Part shown: positions 22,560 to 33,947 of the stretch, one piece after another | How the letters are laid out: each line of letters begins with the position of its first letter | How positions within the stretch are numbered: position 1 is the first letter of the stretch | DNA from: Apostichopus japonicus | Taxonomy: Eukaryota > Echinodermata > Holothuroidea > Aspidochirotida > Stichopodidae | Length of the DNA: 64,000 nt | NCBI RefSeq assembly: GCF_037975245.1 | Contig: NC_092578.1 | Location: 18,688,321-18,752,320, forward strand | Direction of reading: 5' to 3' | Made by a program: the position numbers and the translations under genes | The notes under the pieces: generated by a model | Databases searched by the model: none | What the model was told of the DNA's origin: nothing | The model's input: only the letters and a program-made list of their open reading frames with translations

Positions 22560-23642
22560 TTAAAGTTTGGTATCACTGGTGGAGATTTCTCTTCTTTGAG
22601 ATGTTGTCTCTAATTTTTCAGTTTTACTTTGACAGAATCTCTTCAAAAGGTTACATCTCTGAGGTACCTCACTGAACTTGCAACGAAGGATGCATTTAAA
22701 GACTTCCTTGAAATTTGGATGCCAGAAGCCATATATGACGGGGTTGATAAAGCTGTTCGAGGCACCACACAAAGCAGCCCATGGAATAAGGGCGTATAAC
22801 CCTGGAATAGCATAGGTTAAAACGTATGGTATTATACACAAAACATATGCGCAGACGATGACGAACAGATTTTTCGTTACTTTCATTTGGCGGTTGTTTA
22901 TGTCTTTTGTACTGCCAGGTGCCTTTGCAGAGGGTTTCGACTTTTTGTATTTAATTTGTGTTTGTCCAGATTTAATGAGAAAACGAAAGATGGAAATGTA
23001 AGAGAATATTATTACAATTAGACAAGTAACGGGTAACAATGTCAGTCTCAAAGCTGTGTAATACAAGGTTAGTTCGTTATCCGAATTAAGTGTGCATACG
23101 CGATAACGCTTGGAGTATCCCAGAGCACCTACTCCAAAAAAAGGGAGTATAAATGTTACCAAGGCAACATATGTCCAACTTAATATTACCATCAGGCTGA
23201 TATTTCTCTTATTGTATAATTTCAAGTACGCATTCTTAGATTTAGTTAACAAGTAAAATCGATTTAGAGCTATCATTGCCAAGTTAACCACACTAGCAGA
23301 AAACATGATGTAAGTTAAACCGGACAGTGCCGCACAGAAGCCGTGCGAGAATGGTAAATCATCACTGATGTAAGTAGCTGCCAGAAATGGCAACGTCGAA
23401 CAACCCATGAAATCAGAAATGGCTAAGTTTACGACAAATGCATTCGTCGTCGTTTGTAGTTTACGGGAGACGAAGACCGAGGAAACCACCAGACCATTTC
23501 CAAACATACCGATCACAGTGATTATCAGGTAACCCAGGGCTATGAGTCGGCGTTGAGTGGGATCGTCAAAATAGAATAACCACTCTGTTGTCAAGATTTC
23601 GTTTGAAATTGTACCGTATGTTGATGTATTATCATTATCCAT
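22560..23642 (-). CDS. Rhodopsin-class GPCR, unit A GPCR-2
   Basis: An intronless 360-residue receptor, paralogous to GPCR-1: both share FDDPT near the N terminus, FGVGALGYSKRY in loop 2, VTKNLF before TM6, and HPNF after TM7. Visible class-A marks are GN at 48-49, NLAISD with the TM2 Asp at 77, disulfide cysteines 103 and 183, and NPVIYGFWHPNF in TM7/helix 8. NRF at 127-129 replaces DRY. The third intracellular loop is basic (KYKKSKPSAKAP) and the tail ends ISTSDTKL. The N terminus has N-linked glycosylation sites (NTS). It would sit in the plasma membrane; ligand unknown. It has an inactivated counterpart at 36293-37340 in unit B. Confidence 0.9.
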   Translation of the reverse strand: MDNDNTSTYGTISNEILTTEWLFYFDDPTQRRLIALGYLIITVIGMFGNGLVVSSVFVSRKLQTTTNAFVVNLAISDFMGCSTLPFLAATYISDDLPFSHGFCAALSGLTYIMFSASVVNLAMIALNRFYLLTKSKNAYLKLYNKRNISLMVILSWTYVALVTFILPFFGVGALGYSKRYRVCTLNSDNELTLYYTALRLTLLPVTCLIVIIFSYISIFRFLIKSGQTQIKYKKSKPSAKAPGSTKDINNRQMKVTKNLFVIVCAYVLCIIPYVLTYAIPGLYALIPWAALCGASNSFINPVIYGFWHPNFKEVFKCILRCKFSEVPQRCNLLKRFCQSKTEKLETTSQRREISTSDTKL

Positions 23643-24757
23643 AGTGGCTAATACTCATACCTGAAATGCAGACGAAAAAATTATCCTTGTTATGGGTATA
23701 AAAAGGATGTTTGAAATCTTTTTAGACTCCTCATGGGAACGAACAACTTGTCACAATTTCTGGTGAGTTGCTTGTACTTTGTTTTGTTTTTTGTCAGGGG
23801 TAAGTATCTCAACATGGTTTCTCAGTTGTGTAGTTAAGACCTTTTTATACTAATTTTCTTCGGTCTACTTTTATCACTCAACTTTACGTTAAAATATGAG
23901 TCGCTTACAACCAGAACGTTTCTTCCATCGCTCCCCCACCACCACCCCATCCTCGCCCCCCCCCCGCCCTCCGGTTCTAAAGAGGTCCTTTCTTACCTGA
24001 GACAGGCGTCAAAACTCTCAACACGCGTTGCACGTCTGTTGAACCTCGTGACTGTGCGTTTTCACTCTATGCAATGCACATACGTCTATGCCCTCTCCAT
24101 ACATGTACCGAACTGATAAACATCCCGTGACGGCTATTAAGTTTGATGGGAGGAAGCTTGCTGCCCTCCACATTTTAGATGAGATAGATCAAATGGAAAG
24201 AGGAAATTCCCAAATTTATGCTCCAAGTAATGTGTGCTTCATGCATGTAACGTCGTAGGCATGCATTGTTAATAATATAGTAATTTTTTTTTTCGTTTGA
24301 TGCCATATGCGTTAGACCTTTATTATATACGTACATAATAATATATTTAAATTACAAATAATTTATAACAATAACTTAATCCTATAGCAAATACTCGTAT
24401 ATGAACAAGAAAGGTTCTTGTGTTATATTTTTTACGTAGGGCATACAAAATGACCAAGTCAACAGTAACTCGTTTGAAGACGACCTATAACGATGTTAAG
24501 GTTTCTATCATTATTTCACCGAATGTTGAAACGTTGACGAATATGTTCGTCGCTAATGTAGCAAATTTCAGATGTCATTGGCAATATTAATATTTGTGGT
24601 AGTTACTTATTTTAGTTACGATCCACCATATACCCGGGAACCCCTGGTAACCCCTGCGTCGTAATAGTAAGTATCATCTACGTCAAGTTTGTGGAGGGTG
24701 CCCATATCCTTATGATACTTGTAAAATATATTATCTGATGACCCATAACCGTGCAGA

Positions 24758-25488
24758 CAGTGGCGTCGCCAAGGGGGGCCAGGGGGGCACGTGCCCCCCT
24801 GGAAAATCTGGTGCCCCCCCCGAGTGCCCCTCCATCTGAGATTTGGGTTGGTAAAAATATATATATATTTTGTTATATTCAACTCCCATCATCTGAGTTG
24901 GTTTTTCATAAGGACAAAGAAGCACAGTAATTCGTATTTTCTTCAAATGAGCTGCGAAAAAATGAAAAAGTTTATCCTTGACCGTCGGGTATCGAAGTCG
25001 TAACCCGCGCCATCACAACAGGTGTCGATATTTACATTGAATGTGTTAGTGCTCACGCCATACCAGCGGCTATACACGTCGAACCTGTTACATCTTAATA
25101 GATAATGGGAGAAAACGAGAAGGACAAGAAAGGAGTCGGGGGTCATGTACACATTAATTCAACAAGTGTAGGTTCTATTGATAGGGTTAGGCATAATATC
25201 GACAGCATGTGGTTCATATCCTCTGCAAAATTCTGCGCGTTGTTAAAATCATTACCTCAAAAATAGCAATTTCTGGAGATATCTTCAGATCGAATTAAGC
25301 ATCAAATGTGGCACCATTTTGCATCTAGCCCATCCTTCGTGTGCGAAAATTTTCCAAAGGGGAGGGGGGCACCTTCTCCCCTTAGACCCCTCCCCCAGGA
25401 CGGCGATCCGTATCCACCTAAGTGCCCCCCATCAAATGCTGGTGCCCCCCCCTGTGCCCCCAGACTGAAAAGTCTGGTGACGCCACTG
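24758..25488. mobile_element. hAT-like non-autonomous transposon, complete, with 8-bp target-site duplication
   Basis: 731 bases bounded by inverted termini CAGTGGCGTCGCC and (reverse complement) CAGTGGCGTCACC. The flanking octamers are CGTGCAGA (24750-24757) and CGTGTAGA (25489-25496), one mismatch. The homologous point at the B/C junction (about 41771-41778) reads CCGTGCAGACTAAATG with a single octamer and no element, which is the empty site. The right 453 bases are repeated at the window's start. No transposase is encoded; mobilisation would need a hAT enzyme supplied in trans. Confidence 0.85.
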
Positions 25489-27610
25489 CGTGTAGACTAC
25501 ATGATTTTATAAGTATAGGGCGTGTCACTATAATGATCAATATTTATTAGTTGGGTGTATGTATCTACATTAGTCTGTGGCCCTCCTATCCTTTGGATAG
25601 GTGAGCCGGGGTACTCCAAACATTACCGAACATGTGCGGTTTATCTTGATAATCCGTTAACAAAGTATGATATACTTATACGAGTTGTTTAGGGGTTGGT
25701 TCCATGCATCGTCATGACAACCATTTGCTACTCTTCCATATTTGATTTTGTTCACAAATCCAGTCAAAATTAGAGAAAATACAAATTAGCAAAGAGATGG
25801 CGCTCTAGTTAATCTGTTAAATGACAAATGAACGTAATTAAGAAAATGTTTAATTATGTGTGTTTATGTTGGTTTAATAACGACTCCATATTTATTTTAT
25901 TTGTTTTCCTTTCTACGCCAAGCTCCGGCTCTCTTTCACCTGCGACCTTTGGCAAATGTATGCATCACTGCAAAAAGCTGTGCCAATCCCTTTTTTAACG
26001 GATTTGGCATCCACAGTTTAAGGAAATGTTCAAGTATTAAATAGGTACTACAAAAGTTTATGAGACGAAACTTTTCAAGTCACGATGATATCATGTTTGA
26101 TTTTCAATTTAAACGAGACATTTTTAAGTTTTGATTCTATCCGGCAGCAGATCAAAGAACGACCTCACGAATGGCAAGTGAGTTTATAATATTTTCATCT
26201 TTCATATTGTTCGTGAACTTACAACTGACAAAAATCACCAGAAAGAAATCTCTTTTTGCAAATTAGTCTGAATATATATTAATCTTGTTTCAACTCGCAA
26301 AAAAGATGTGGAAGTTGTAAAAACCCATGAACTATTGGTGTCCGATTATCATATGAAGCAATACACATTGAATTCTAACCGTTAATGCATACATTAAAGA
26401 TCAACAAACTATGATTATGTTTGTATCTCCTGTCTCGTTAAAACATGTACATTGGATATCGTATTTACAACCAATTTCTTAGTCGGTCGAGAGTTCACCC
26501 TAAATGACTCCCAAAGAAAACTTACCAAGTATCAGATAGATTGACCGACAGACAGCAGGCGTTGGTCCAGGTGGTTGTGCGTTGTACACCGCGACCCCCC
26601 ACCCCCCCCCCCCACCACACCCCCACCCTTATAAGTAGTTATAATCACAACCTTGCATCTAGACCTAATTTATAGCTTAATAAGCCTCAGAATGAGCCAT
26701 CATTCATGCCTAAAATATTTTATTTCTTTTTTTCTGGGTGACAAACCACAGACCTTCTTTTACAGAAGTCAGCTTCAATGACCTTAAGGCCACACCCCTC
26801 TTTACTATCTTGGAACAGCCCCTGCACAGACAGATATCATTTTATACTACCTACACAAGGCAATACAGTTTCTTGTTTGCAATTACATTGAGGATAACAT
26901 TTTAGGGGTGAAGTAATTGAGGGTGGACAATGAATAAACCAGTTGCTTTTTGCCCCCTTCCCCCTCTCCCCTTTTACGATCACCATTTATGGACCTTTTC
27001 TGCCTCTGACAAATATATACAAGTATATCATTCACTCTGTGAGACCATCCCATATATGAGCAGGTTTATTATACTTTAGGATTTCCTAGATATGAGCCCC
27101 CTGCATAGTTAAATCTATGGTAACATTAAATATATTCCAGATGTTTCCTCCCAACCCCCCACCCCACCTCTAATCAACCCTACATAACTTAAATGCAGTT
27201 GTTAGCTGAACCTTGCATGCAGACCTAAGTTATAGCCTAAATAAGCCTCAAAACCTTTGAACATGGGAGTCGGTTTCAGCGATCAGACGGCACCTTAGCT
27301 CTCCTTTATTAATACCCTCGATTAGCCACTGCATCTCCCTCTGATGGTCGTTTCCCTCTCTTCAACTAATGCAGTTCATAACCATTGTTACTTGTCTTAC
27401 CCTGCTATCACAGACAGGTAGCACCAGACTACCGTTTAGTAATGGATCTTTAGTTTAGTGTATTTAGTTTAGTTTTATTTATTCCTACCATTTCACAATA
27501 TACAACAACCAAAATCGAAGTTTCATTACTATTTTACATACGTGCATAGATAAGACATGGTTTGGATCGTTTTCTCAGACTAACGCTGATGTATGATGAA
27601 CAAAACAGAT

Positions 27611-28363
27611 CAGGGGCGTCGGAGCCGGTACGGCAGGACGGCGAACGCCGAACCAATATTCACGGCGCAAAAAAAAAAAGTAGGACTAAGAAGAAAAAAA
27701 TGGCAAAAAATAAAGAACCAAAATGGGTAATTACAGTATAGCGCCTTTGATCTAGTATATATAGATCAGTGTATAACACCAGTTTGCAATGCATAAATAT
27801 GCGGTATAGCAGTGCTTTTACGCCCAATTCGTGAATCTGTTTTATCTATTTATGAGGACCAAAGTTGTAAGTGTTTTTCACTGATATCTATATTCTAACC
27901 ATCATGAAAAGAATCACGAAGGCATTCCTTCCAAGGATGGCCGACTTATGAGGCTTTCCGTTTTTCCCTCAGATCGCGACGCTAGCGCCAGTATTGTAAG
28001 TACAGGTTTCCCCATTGACTTTGGGCGTCGCATCCTGTCTGGGGCCTTGGCCCCTTCTCTCGGGGAATCAGGCTACTTCTTCCTTCCCCGAGCATGCCTG
28101 GGTGTCACATCCTTTCCGCGGGACCCGTGCGGTTCGTTTGCGCCAAATGTGACAACTCTGGCATGGCAGGTGTCTTGTTTTCAAACTCGGGAAGTGCAGT
28201 ATCCTGCAATCTGGGAGGCATTTTTTCAAATTTTCTCCATTACGCTACGCGCCAACCATGCATGGTGGCGCGTAGCGTAGGTTCACCTACCAAACGTCCC
28301 CCCGATAATTATGATATCACTCTGATCTGCCGTACCAATCCCAAATAGCTTCCGACGCCCCTG
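27611..28363. mobile_element. hAT-like non-autonomous transposon, 5-bp target duplication
   Basis: It starts CAGGGGCGTCGGAGCCGG and ends with the inverted CTTCCGACGCCCCTG. CAGAT flanks both sides (27606-27610 and 28364-28368). Unit A at about 2560-2590 has the uninterrupted flank. The interior contains a variant of the shared MITE module with a hairpin-like ACGCTACGCGCCAACC...GGTGGCGCGTAGCGT (28238-28279). No coding frame is credible. Confidence 0.75.
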
Positions 28364-28504
28364 CAGATAGTGTGGTGGTAGAGGAACCAGCCTTTCTCTG
28401 GTCCCCCCCCCCTCCCCAATAAAAACATCCTCTGCATGTAAAATTGCACCCTGTAAAATTCGTTTCTGTAGTTCTGGGTACGAATTGAAATGCTAACCTA
28501 TACC

Positions 28505-29560
28505 TTAACAGCTACCTGTGGTAATAGTGAAAGGTTCTTTGTTTCCTGGTCCAGATTTCAACACCCAACTCAAAAGTTTAGACTTTTGTGGTATCTCACT
28601 GAATTGACATTTCAAAATATGTTTCAATATCTCATTGAAATTAGGATGCCAAAGTCCGTAAATAATTGGGTTTATACAACTGTTTACACAATAGAAAACA
28701 GAACTCCACGGAAGCAAATTTCTTGCAGCTGGAATACAATATGACACCACGTAAGGAGTTATGCAAAGTACATAACAGCACACGATTAGGAAAAGATTCT
28801 TAGTGACCCGCACTTGTCGTTTACGTACTTGCTCCAATGAACTTGAACTAATGTTTCTTTGCTCCATGTCGCTAGTAGCCTTACAAACAAAGAGAAATAT
28901 TTTAATGTAACACATGGTGGTAATGACGAGACCAGCAACTGTTAGGAGAGCTAACCTGAGAGCCAGATGGTAAACCGTTAAAGGGTTTTCCGAACTAATG
29001 GAACACGTTTGATATCTCTTGGAATAACCGAGAGCACCCACTCCAAATGCAGGGGGTACAAAAGTCACTAATATAACGTACAGCCAACTGAATATTATCA
29101 TTATCGAGATATTTCTTTTGGTGTAGATTTTCTGAAAAGTTCTTTGAGTTTTTGTGATCAATGTGTAGCGGTTGATCGCAATCAACATGAGGTTAACTGC
29201 ACTCGCCGGGAACATCATGTACAGAACCCCTGAAACCACTATACAATAGCTGTCGGAGAATTGAAAATGTTGGCTAACAAAGATGACAGTCGAAAATGGT
29301 AACGTTAAACAACCAATAAGATCAGAAATTGCCAAGTTAACGACGAAAATATTAGTGGTCGTGTGTAGCTTCCTCGAAAGCATGACAGCGAAAAGGAGGA
29401 GACTGTTGCCGATAACACCGATGACAGCAATCAGTAGGAAGGCTAGTCCAACCAGCAGCCTATGTGTAGGATCATCAAATCGAAATGGAGTAGAAGTTTG
29501 GCCCTGCGGACTATCCTCGGATGTAGTTGAGGTTGCCATTGTCGTTGAAATGTTCTCCAT
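28505..29560 (-). CDS. Rhodopsin-class GPCR, unit B GPCR-1
   Basis: Intronless copy of the receptor at 3804-4874, about 92% identical by hand count (roughly 27 substitutions, one residue inserted after the SQH of loop 1, and a shorter C-terminal tail ending TITTGSC). The frame is open 16 codons further upstream to 29608, but Met at 29560 (MENIST) aligns with the start in unit A and gives 351 residues. The TM2 Asp, disulfide cysteines, NRY and NPIIYGLWHPNF are all kept, so the receptor looks functional. Differences cluster in the extracellular N terminus and around TM5 to extracellular loop 3 (RVVYYI to VVSYCI), where ligand contacts would lie. Confidence 0.9.
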   Translation of the reverse strand: MENISTTMATSTTSEDSPQGQTSTPFRFDDPTHRLLVGLAFLLIAVIGVIGNSLLLFAVMLSRKLHTTTNIFVVNLAISDLIGCLTLPFSTVIFVSQHFQFSDSYCIVVSGVLYMMFPASAVNLMLIAINRYTLITKTQRTFQKIYTKRNISIMIIFSWLYVILVTFVPPAFGVGALGYSKRYQTCSISSENPLTVYHLALRLALLTVAGLVITTMCYIKIFLFVCKATSDMEQRNISSSSLEQVRKRQVRVTKNLFLIVCCYVLCITPYVVSYCIPAARNLLPWSSVFYCVNSCINPIIYGLWHPNFNEILKHILKCQFSEIPQKSKLLSWVLKSGPGNKEPFTITTGSC

Positions 29561-30623
29561 ACTGGTGTTTTTTTTCTGCAAAAGTTTATTACAACAAAAA
29601 CTCGTCAATTAAAGCAAACTTTTGGGAAGTAAATCTATACGATCATGCCGGGGGTAGGAATTAAGCTTCCAAAAAGAGGGGTGGGGGCACAACATCAGAG
29701 GGGCACTTTCTCATTCCACAACCACCACTCGTTATGCTATATACCGATACACACCGGCCATATCACTTAAATATATATGATGTGCTTGTATATGCTATCA
29801 ATACTATTTATTGAGATTGTTTATTGTTAACCGGCCGTGCTTCCAAAGGATATGGGATGCCATTTTAAAAATAGCATGTACAGACTAAAAATAAATTATT
29901 AAAATAAAATATTAAAATTAAGACTTTTAAGACTATTAAAATCAAAGGCTTAAGATATTCAAAAGACAGTTCTTCATCAAAGGGGCACATTTTATTTGCC
30001 AGTGGGCACATTTGCTATTTTTGGAAAAATGTTGGGGGGCACGTGTCCTCAGTGCTCCCGACTCCTACCCCTCCCCCCCCCCCCCCTGTATACGGTATGT
30101 AATCATTATACTCTCACCAAATTGATGTCCTAAAGTAAGGTCATAACTGGTCTAAACTTATATCACGTTAGAATTAAATAACAGCCACACCTTACTAAAG
30201 GCAGGATACCGTCAGTGCCCCTACCATTACCTGCCGTAATATACCTTCAAAACTGGCAGACGGCGACAACTACTATGTCCCTTTCGTCAATTTGCCAGTA
30301 AAGATGCCCGCATAGTTACCTCGGTAATCGTTAAACGTAAGCTAAATCAGGGGTCAAAAATTGAAGAAGGGCCCCGAGTTGTGAAAGCCTTCTAACAACA
30401 ATAAAAGAGCTACAACGTCACGCAAAAAAATTGCTTTGTGCCCATATCCTCATCCTCCTTGCAGACCATATGCTCCCCAGTTCCACACCCCCCCCCCCCC
30501 CACCGCCAATCTGTGTCATCATCATATATGCAAAAACTTTACAAGTTATGAGATAAGATACGAGTATCGTGTTCCTCCACATATTGTTGGTATCCCTCTA
30601 CCGCAGGGTTTCCATAACTTTAC

Positions 30624-30913
30624 CAGGCGCGTAGCCAAGGGGGCGAAGGGGCAGCCCCCCCCCCCCCCCTTGAGCATATTTTTTAATTTTTTTAATGTTT
30701 TTATGATATCGCTAGTATTTTCAAAAGAGAAAATGCTAAGATGCAACTTACAAGGCCTGGGAAGTGCCATTTCCAGCGATCTGGGAGGCTCTTTTAGCCA
30801 AAATTTTCTTGTACGCTTCGCGCTAAATTATGGTGGCGCTATATGCTTAGATAGTATGCAATGCCGAATCTACAGTTTCGCCCTCCCTTGGCAAATTACT
30901 GGCTACGCGCCTG
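30624..30913. mobile_element. 290-bp hAT-like MITE with perfect 8-bp target duplication
   Basis: Termini CAGGCGCGTAGCCA and TGGCTACGCGCCTG are inverted repeats. AACTTTAC is present at both 30616-30623 and 30914-30921. The corresponding unit A sequence near 5895-5905 is unoccupied (CTAACTTTATCCC). The interior carries the shared module (about 30752-30850). Insertion therefore postdates the duplication. Confidence 0.9.
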
Positions 30914-31731
30914 AACTTTACCCCCACCCCCTGTGGATGTCAGAGTTGTCCACGAACCCCAACTTTTCGAGACTCGATCTGAGTCATTAATATACTATAA
31001 TACACATAACAGTACTTCGTAAAAGATCAGGTTCAAAGTGTAATATTGTAATGGAAAAAAAAACAAGAGATGAACAAATATTTCATAATTCAGTTATTTA
31101 TCACATGCACGGTACGGTACTACAATGGCAACATATGCGTATGGAATGCGAAAAGAGTTGATCGATAGATACGACTTTTGTACATTACTAAATTATATGA
31201 TATATCAGATTTTAATTCAACAAAAAGTACTCCAGTTTTGACTTTCAGAAACGTCTCATGAATCCCATGGGATGGACTCACGCACCCCTGGGGCTTCATG
31301 CACCCCAATTAGGGAACCCCTGCTCTACCTCAAAATTACTGACTACGTGTCTGATTAAACACAAGATGATATTGAAAAAGAGTGATTAAACGTCGTGTTA
31401 GATATTTTTAAACTGGTTAATAATTTAGGGGGGAAATGCAAATAGACGAAGGATGATATTTACCGAATAGTTAGCTTTCAAATGTTCTGTTTTCCAAGAA
31501 GTTGAGTATATTTTCATATACCCGTACCTGCCAAACCCCAAGAGGTGTTGATTTATATATATATATATAGAAACATCCGCAAAATACAGTATTTGAAGTT
31601 GAAGACACACAACTGTGTAGGCCTAACCAATAAAAGTAATGAGAAAGTATTGTTAGTTAATATGCAAATTATTGCGCATTTTAAATTAACTGCAATTTAA
31701 ATAAAATATATCCACTAGTCTCATCTAGTAT

Positions 31732-31773
<42 letters not shown>

Positions 31774-33700
31774 CAGTGGCGGAGAAACAGGGGGGTTTTA
31801 ACCCCCCACTTTTTGAAGAGGGGGGGTTGGCCCACACAATCAACCCCCCCTAGTTTTTGCCAGTAAGGTTCTGTTATAGCCTATGTTATGTGCTCCAAAT
31901 GGCATAATAAATCAAATTATTAAATTTGAAATTGTTAAAGTCATTTCAACCTTTTACCTGGTAGGCTACATCAACAATTAACGACCGAAAACCGAGTTAG
32001 AATTGACCGACACATTATTTCTAGCCCCTTTCCCCCACCTTGCGCATTGGACCTTGTAGCTCATAGCGCTAACTTCACCCCACAACAGAAATACACAAAA
32101 TAACGTTTTGTTGCTGTTGAATAGCTTTGGAACTGTATACACTTGCCAACTTCAACGAGGTGAAGGAAGGAAAAGAAAAAGAAGAAAGAGAGAAAAGGAC
32201 CAAAGGATGGAGTAGAAAATACGGCAAGAAAACGGGAAGAGGGAGGAACAGTGACAAAATTATTCGAATTTGTAAAGCAAACAGCAGATATCACATCATA
32301 TCAGTGAGCATGAAAATGGCGTTCCACGATAAACAGCCTCCAAACCATGGGCGCAGATCCTGATGAGGATAGCGGGACGCGTCCCCACCAACTTTTTCAG
32401 TAGTGGGGACATGATATACCGTGTCCCCACCAATTTGTCTTTGCATTTCAAGTTCCCCTGTATGGAACTTTGGCGCAGTTTGATCCAGCATTGTGCAAAT
32501 GACATGCAGCAGTTCTCATTTTATTGTATTTTATCCACAGTTGTTAAATATAGGACACAAATCGCATTTGCGGCAGTCTATATTTGTTTTCTGGGAGAGG
32601 ACCCCAGACCCATCGTATATACAAAAGTCTACTTGGATTATTTGTCCCCTGATTTTCTTTCTGCAGACGCCCATGTATTTCTCCAAACTAAATTTCTAAG
32701 CAATGAGATCTAAAACTTGAGGAGGTTTAGGAGCATCATTAGGTCTGGGAAGTGTTATTTCCGGCGATCTGGGAGGTATATTTGCCCCAAAAAATCGTAC
32801 GCTACGCGCGAACCCATGGTCGCGCTCCGCTTAGATAGTGTCATAGAACAGACACGCGTCCCCACCATTATCCAAGACTGATCTGCGCCCATGGTCAAAA
32901 CTGTCGATGTGTGTAGTGTTCGGTTTCGGAAATATCTGGTATATTTTTTATTTCCTTCAACGAAATTTTTTAGTAGCCGTCTGAATTTTCGAAAATTCCC
33001 TAACCAACATTCTTCATCATACTTCATCATACTCGTGCAATTTTGACCCGTCTGTTAGGGTTTGAAGGAGGTTTTTCTATATCGGTTGCCCATAGATGAT
33101 ATTTTGTGCAACATTATGGGTATGTTTTGAAGTGAATTTATTCACGAGAATTGTGAATTTTCAAATTCTGAACAGTGGGGCTGACGGATATTGTGGGCCG
33201 CGATGAAGAATCACCTACAAAAGCAATGATCCACAGGATATGTGATGAAGTCGAACATGATGTGTGACTGGTGACAATCTTCAAAAAGGTTATAGATGAG
33301 AAAAAAAGTATTTGGAAAAAACTTGGTTGTCAGGCAAAAGTGTACATATGGTTGGTCAGTTTCAAGCCATTTCAAGTGCCATTTCCGGTGATCTGGGGGT
33401 ACCAAAACCAGAAATTTTCTTGTACGCTGCGCGCCAACCAATGGTGGCGCTCCGCTTAGATAGTAATACGCGCCCCCCGGGTTAGAAAATCCTGCATACA
33501 CCCCTGGTTAAATCCAGCTTTTCAAGGCCTGGGCAGTGCCATTTACTGCAATCTGGGAGGCAATATTTGCCAAAAAATTCTTGTGCACTTCGCGCCAACT
33601 TATGGTGGCGCTCCACTTAGATAGTGAGCCAGCAGTTATGACTTTTTATTTCATCAATGGCCTCAACCCCCCCACTTCTGACAAGAAATCTCCGCCACTG
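31774..33700. mobile_element. hAT-like element of about 1.9 kb inserted in a (TG)n tract, with nested elements
   Basis: Inverted termini CAGTGGCGGAGAAAC and (reverse complement of the right end) CAGTGGCGGAGATTTC bound the element. Both flanks read GTGTGTGT, so the target duplication is hidden in the microsatellite. Inside are a nested inverted-repeat element (32345-32894), and at 33040-33500 the reverse complement of the left part of the 15840-17295 patch. Three copies of the shared module occur (about 32750-32840, 33375-33460 and 33520-33620). No transposase is seen. It is absent from unit A. Confidence 0.7.
32345..32894. mobile_element. Nested small DNA transposon
   Basis: Ends CCATGGGCGCAGATC (32345) and GATCTGCGCCCATGG (32880-32894) are perfect inverted repeats. 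Subterminal GGGGACATGATATACCG and repeated TCCCCACCA motifs are visible. It lies wholly within the larger element at 31774-33700. No coding capacity is recognised. Confidence 0.6.
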
Positions 33701-33716
33701 GTGTGTGTGTGCAGTG

Positions 33717-33947
<231 letters not shown>

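Larger units (their letters stand above)
462..25496. repeat. Tandem segmental duplication, unit A
   Basis: Unit A is collinear with unit B (25497-41780). Matching blocks are 462-2600 with 25497-27600, 3715-6683 with 28430-31709, 10690-11774 with 33955-34963, 21412-22360 with 34963-35888, and 22360-23610 with 36108-37340. The last block is 23645-24757 with 40671-41770. The first block differs at only about 1% of bases; the others look several percent diverged. Blocks unique to A are 2640-3715, 6684-7205, the LINE at 7370-10580, and 11775-21411. The unit carries GPCR-1 and GPCR-2. Apart from the features listed separately, the long stretches 462-2600, 4875-7180 and 23643-24757 contain no recognisable gene. 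Confidence 0.9.
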
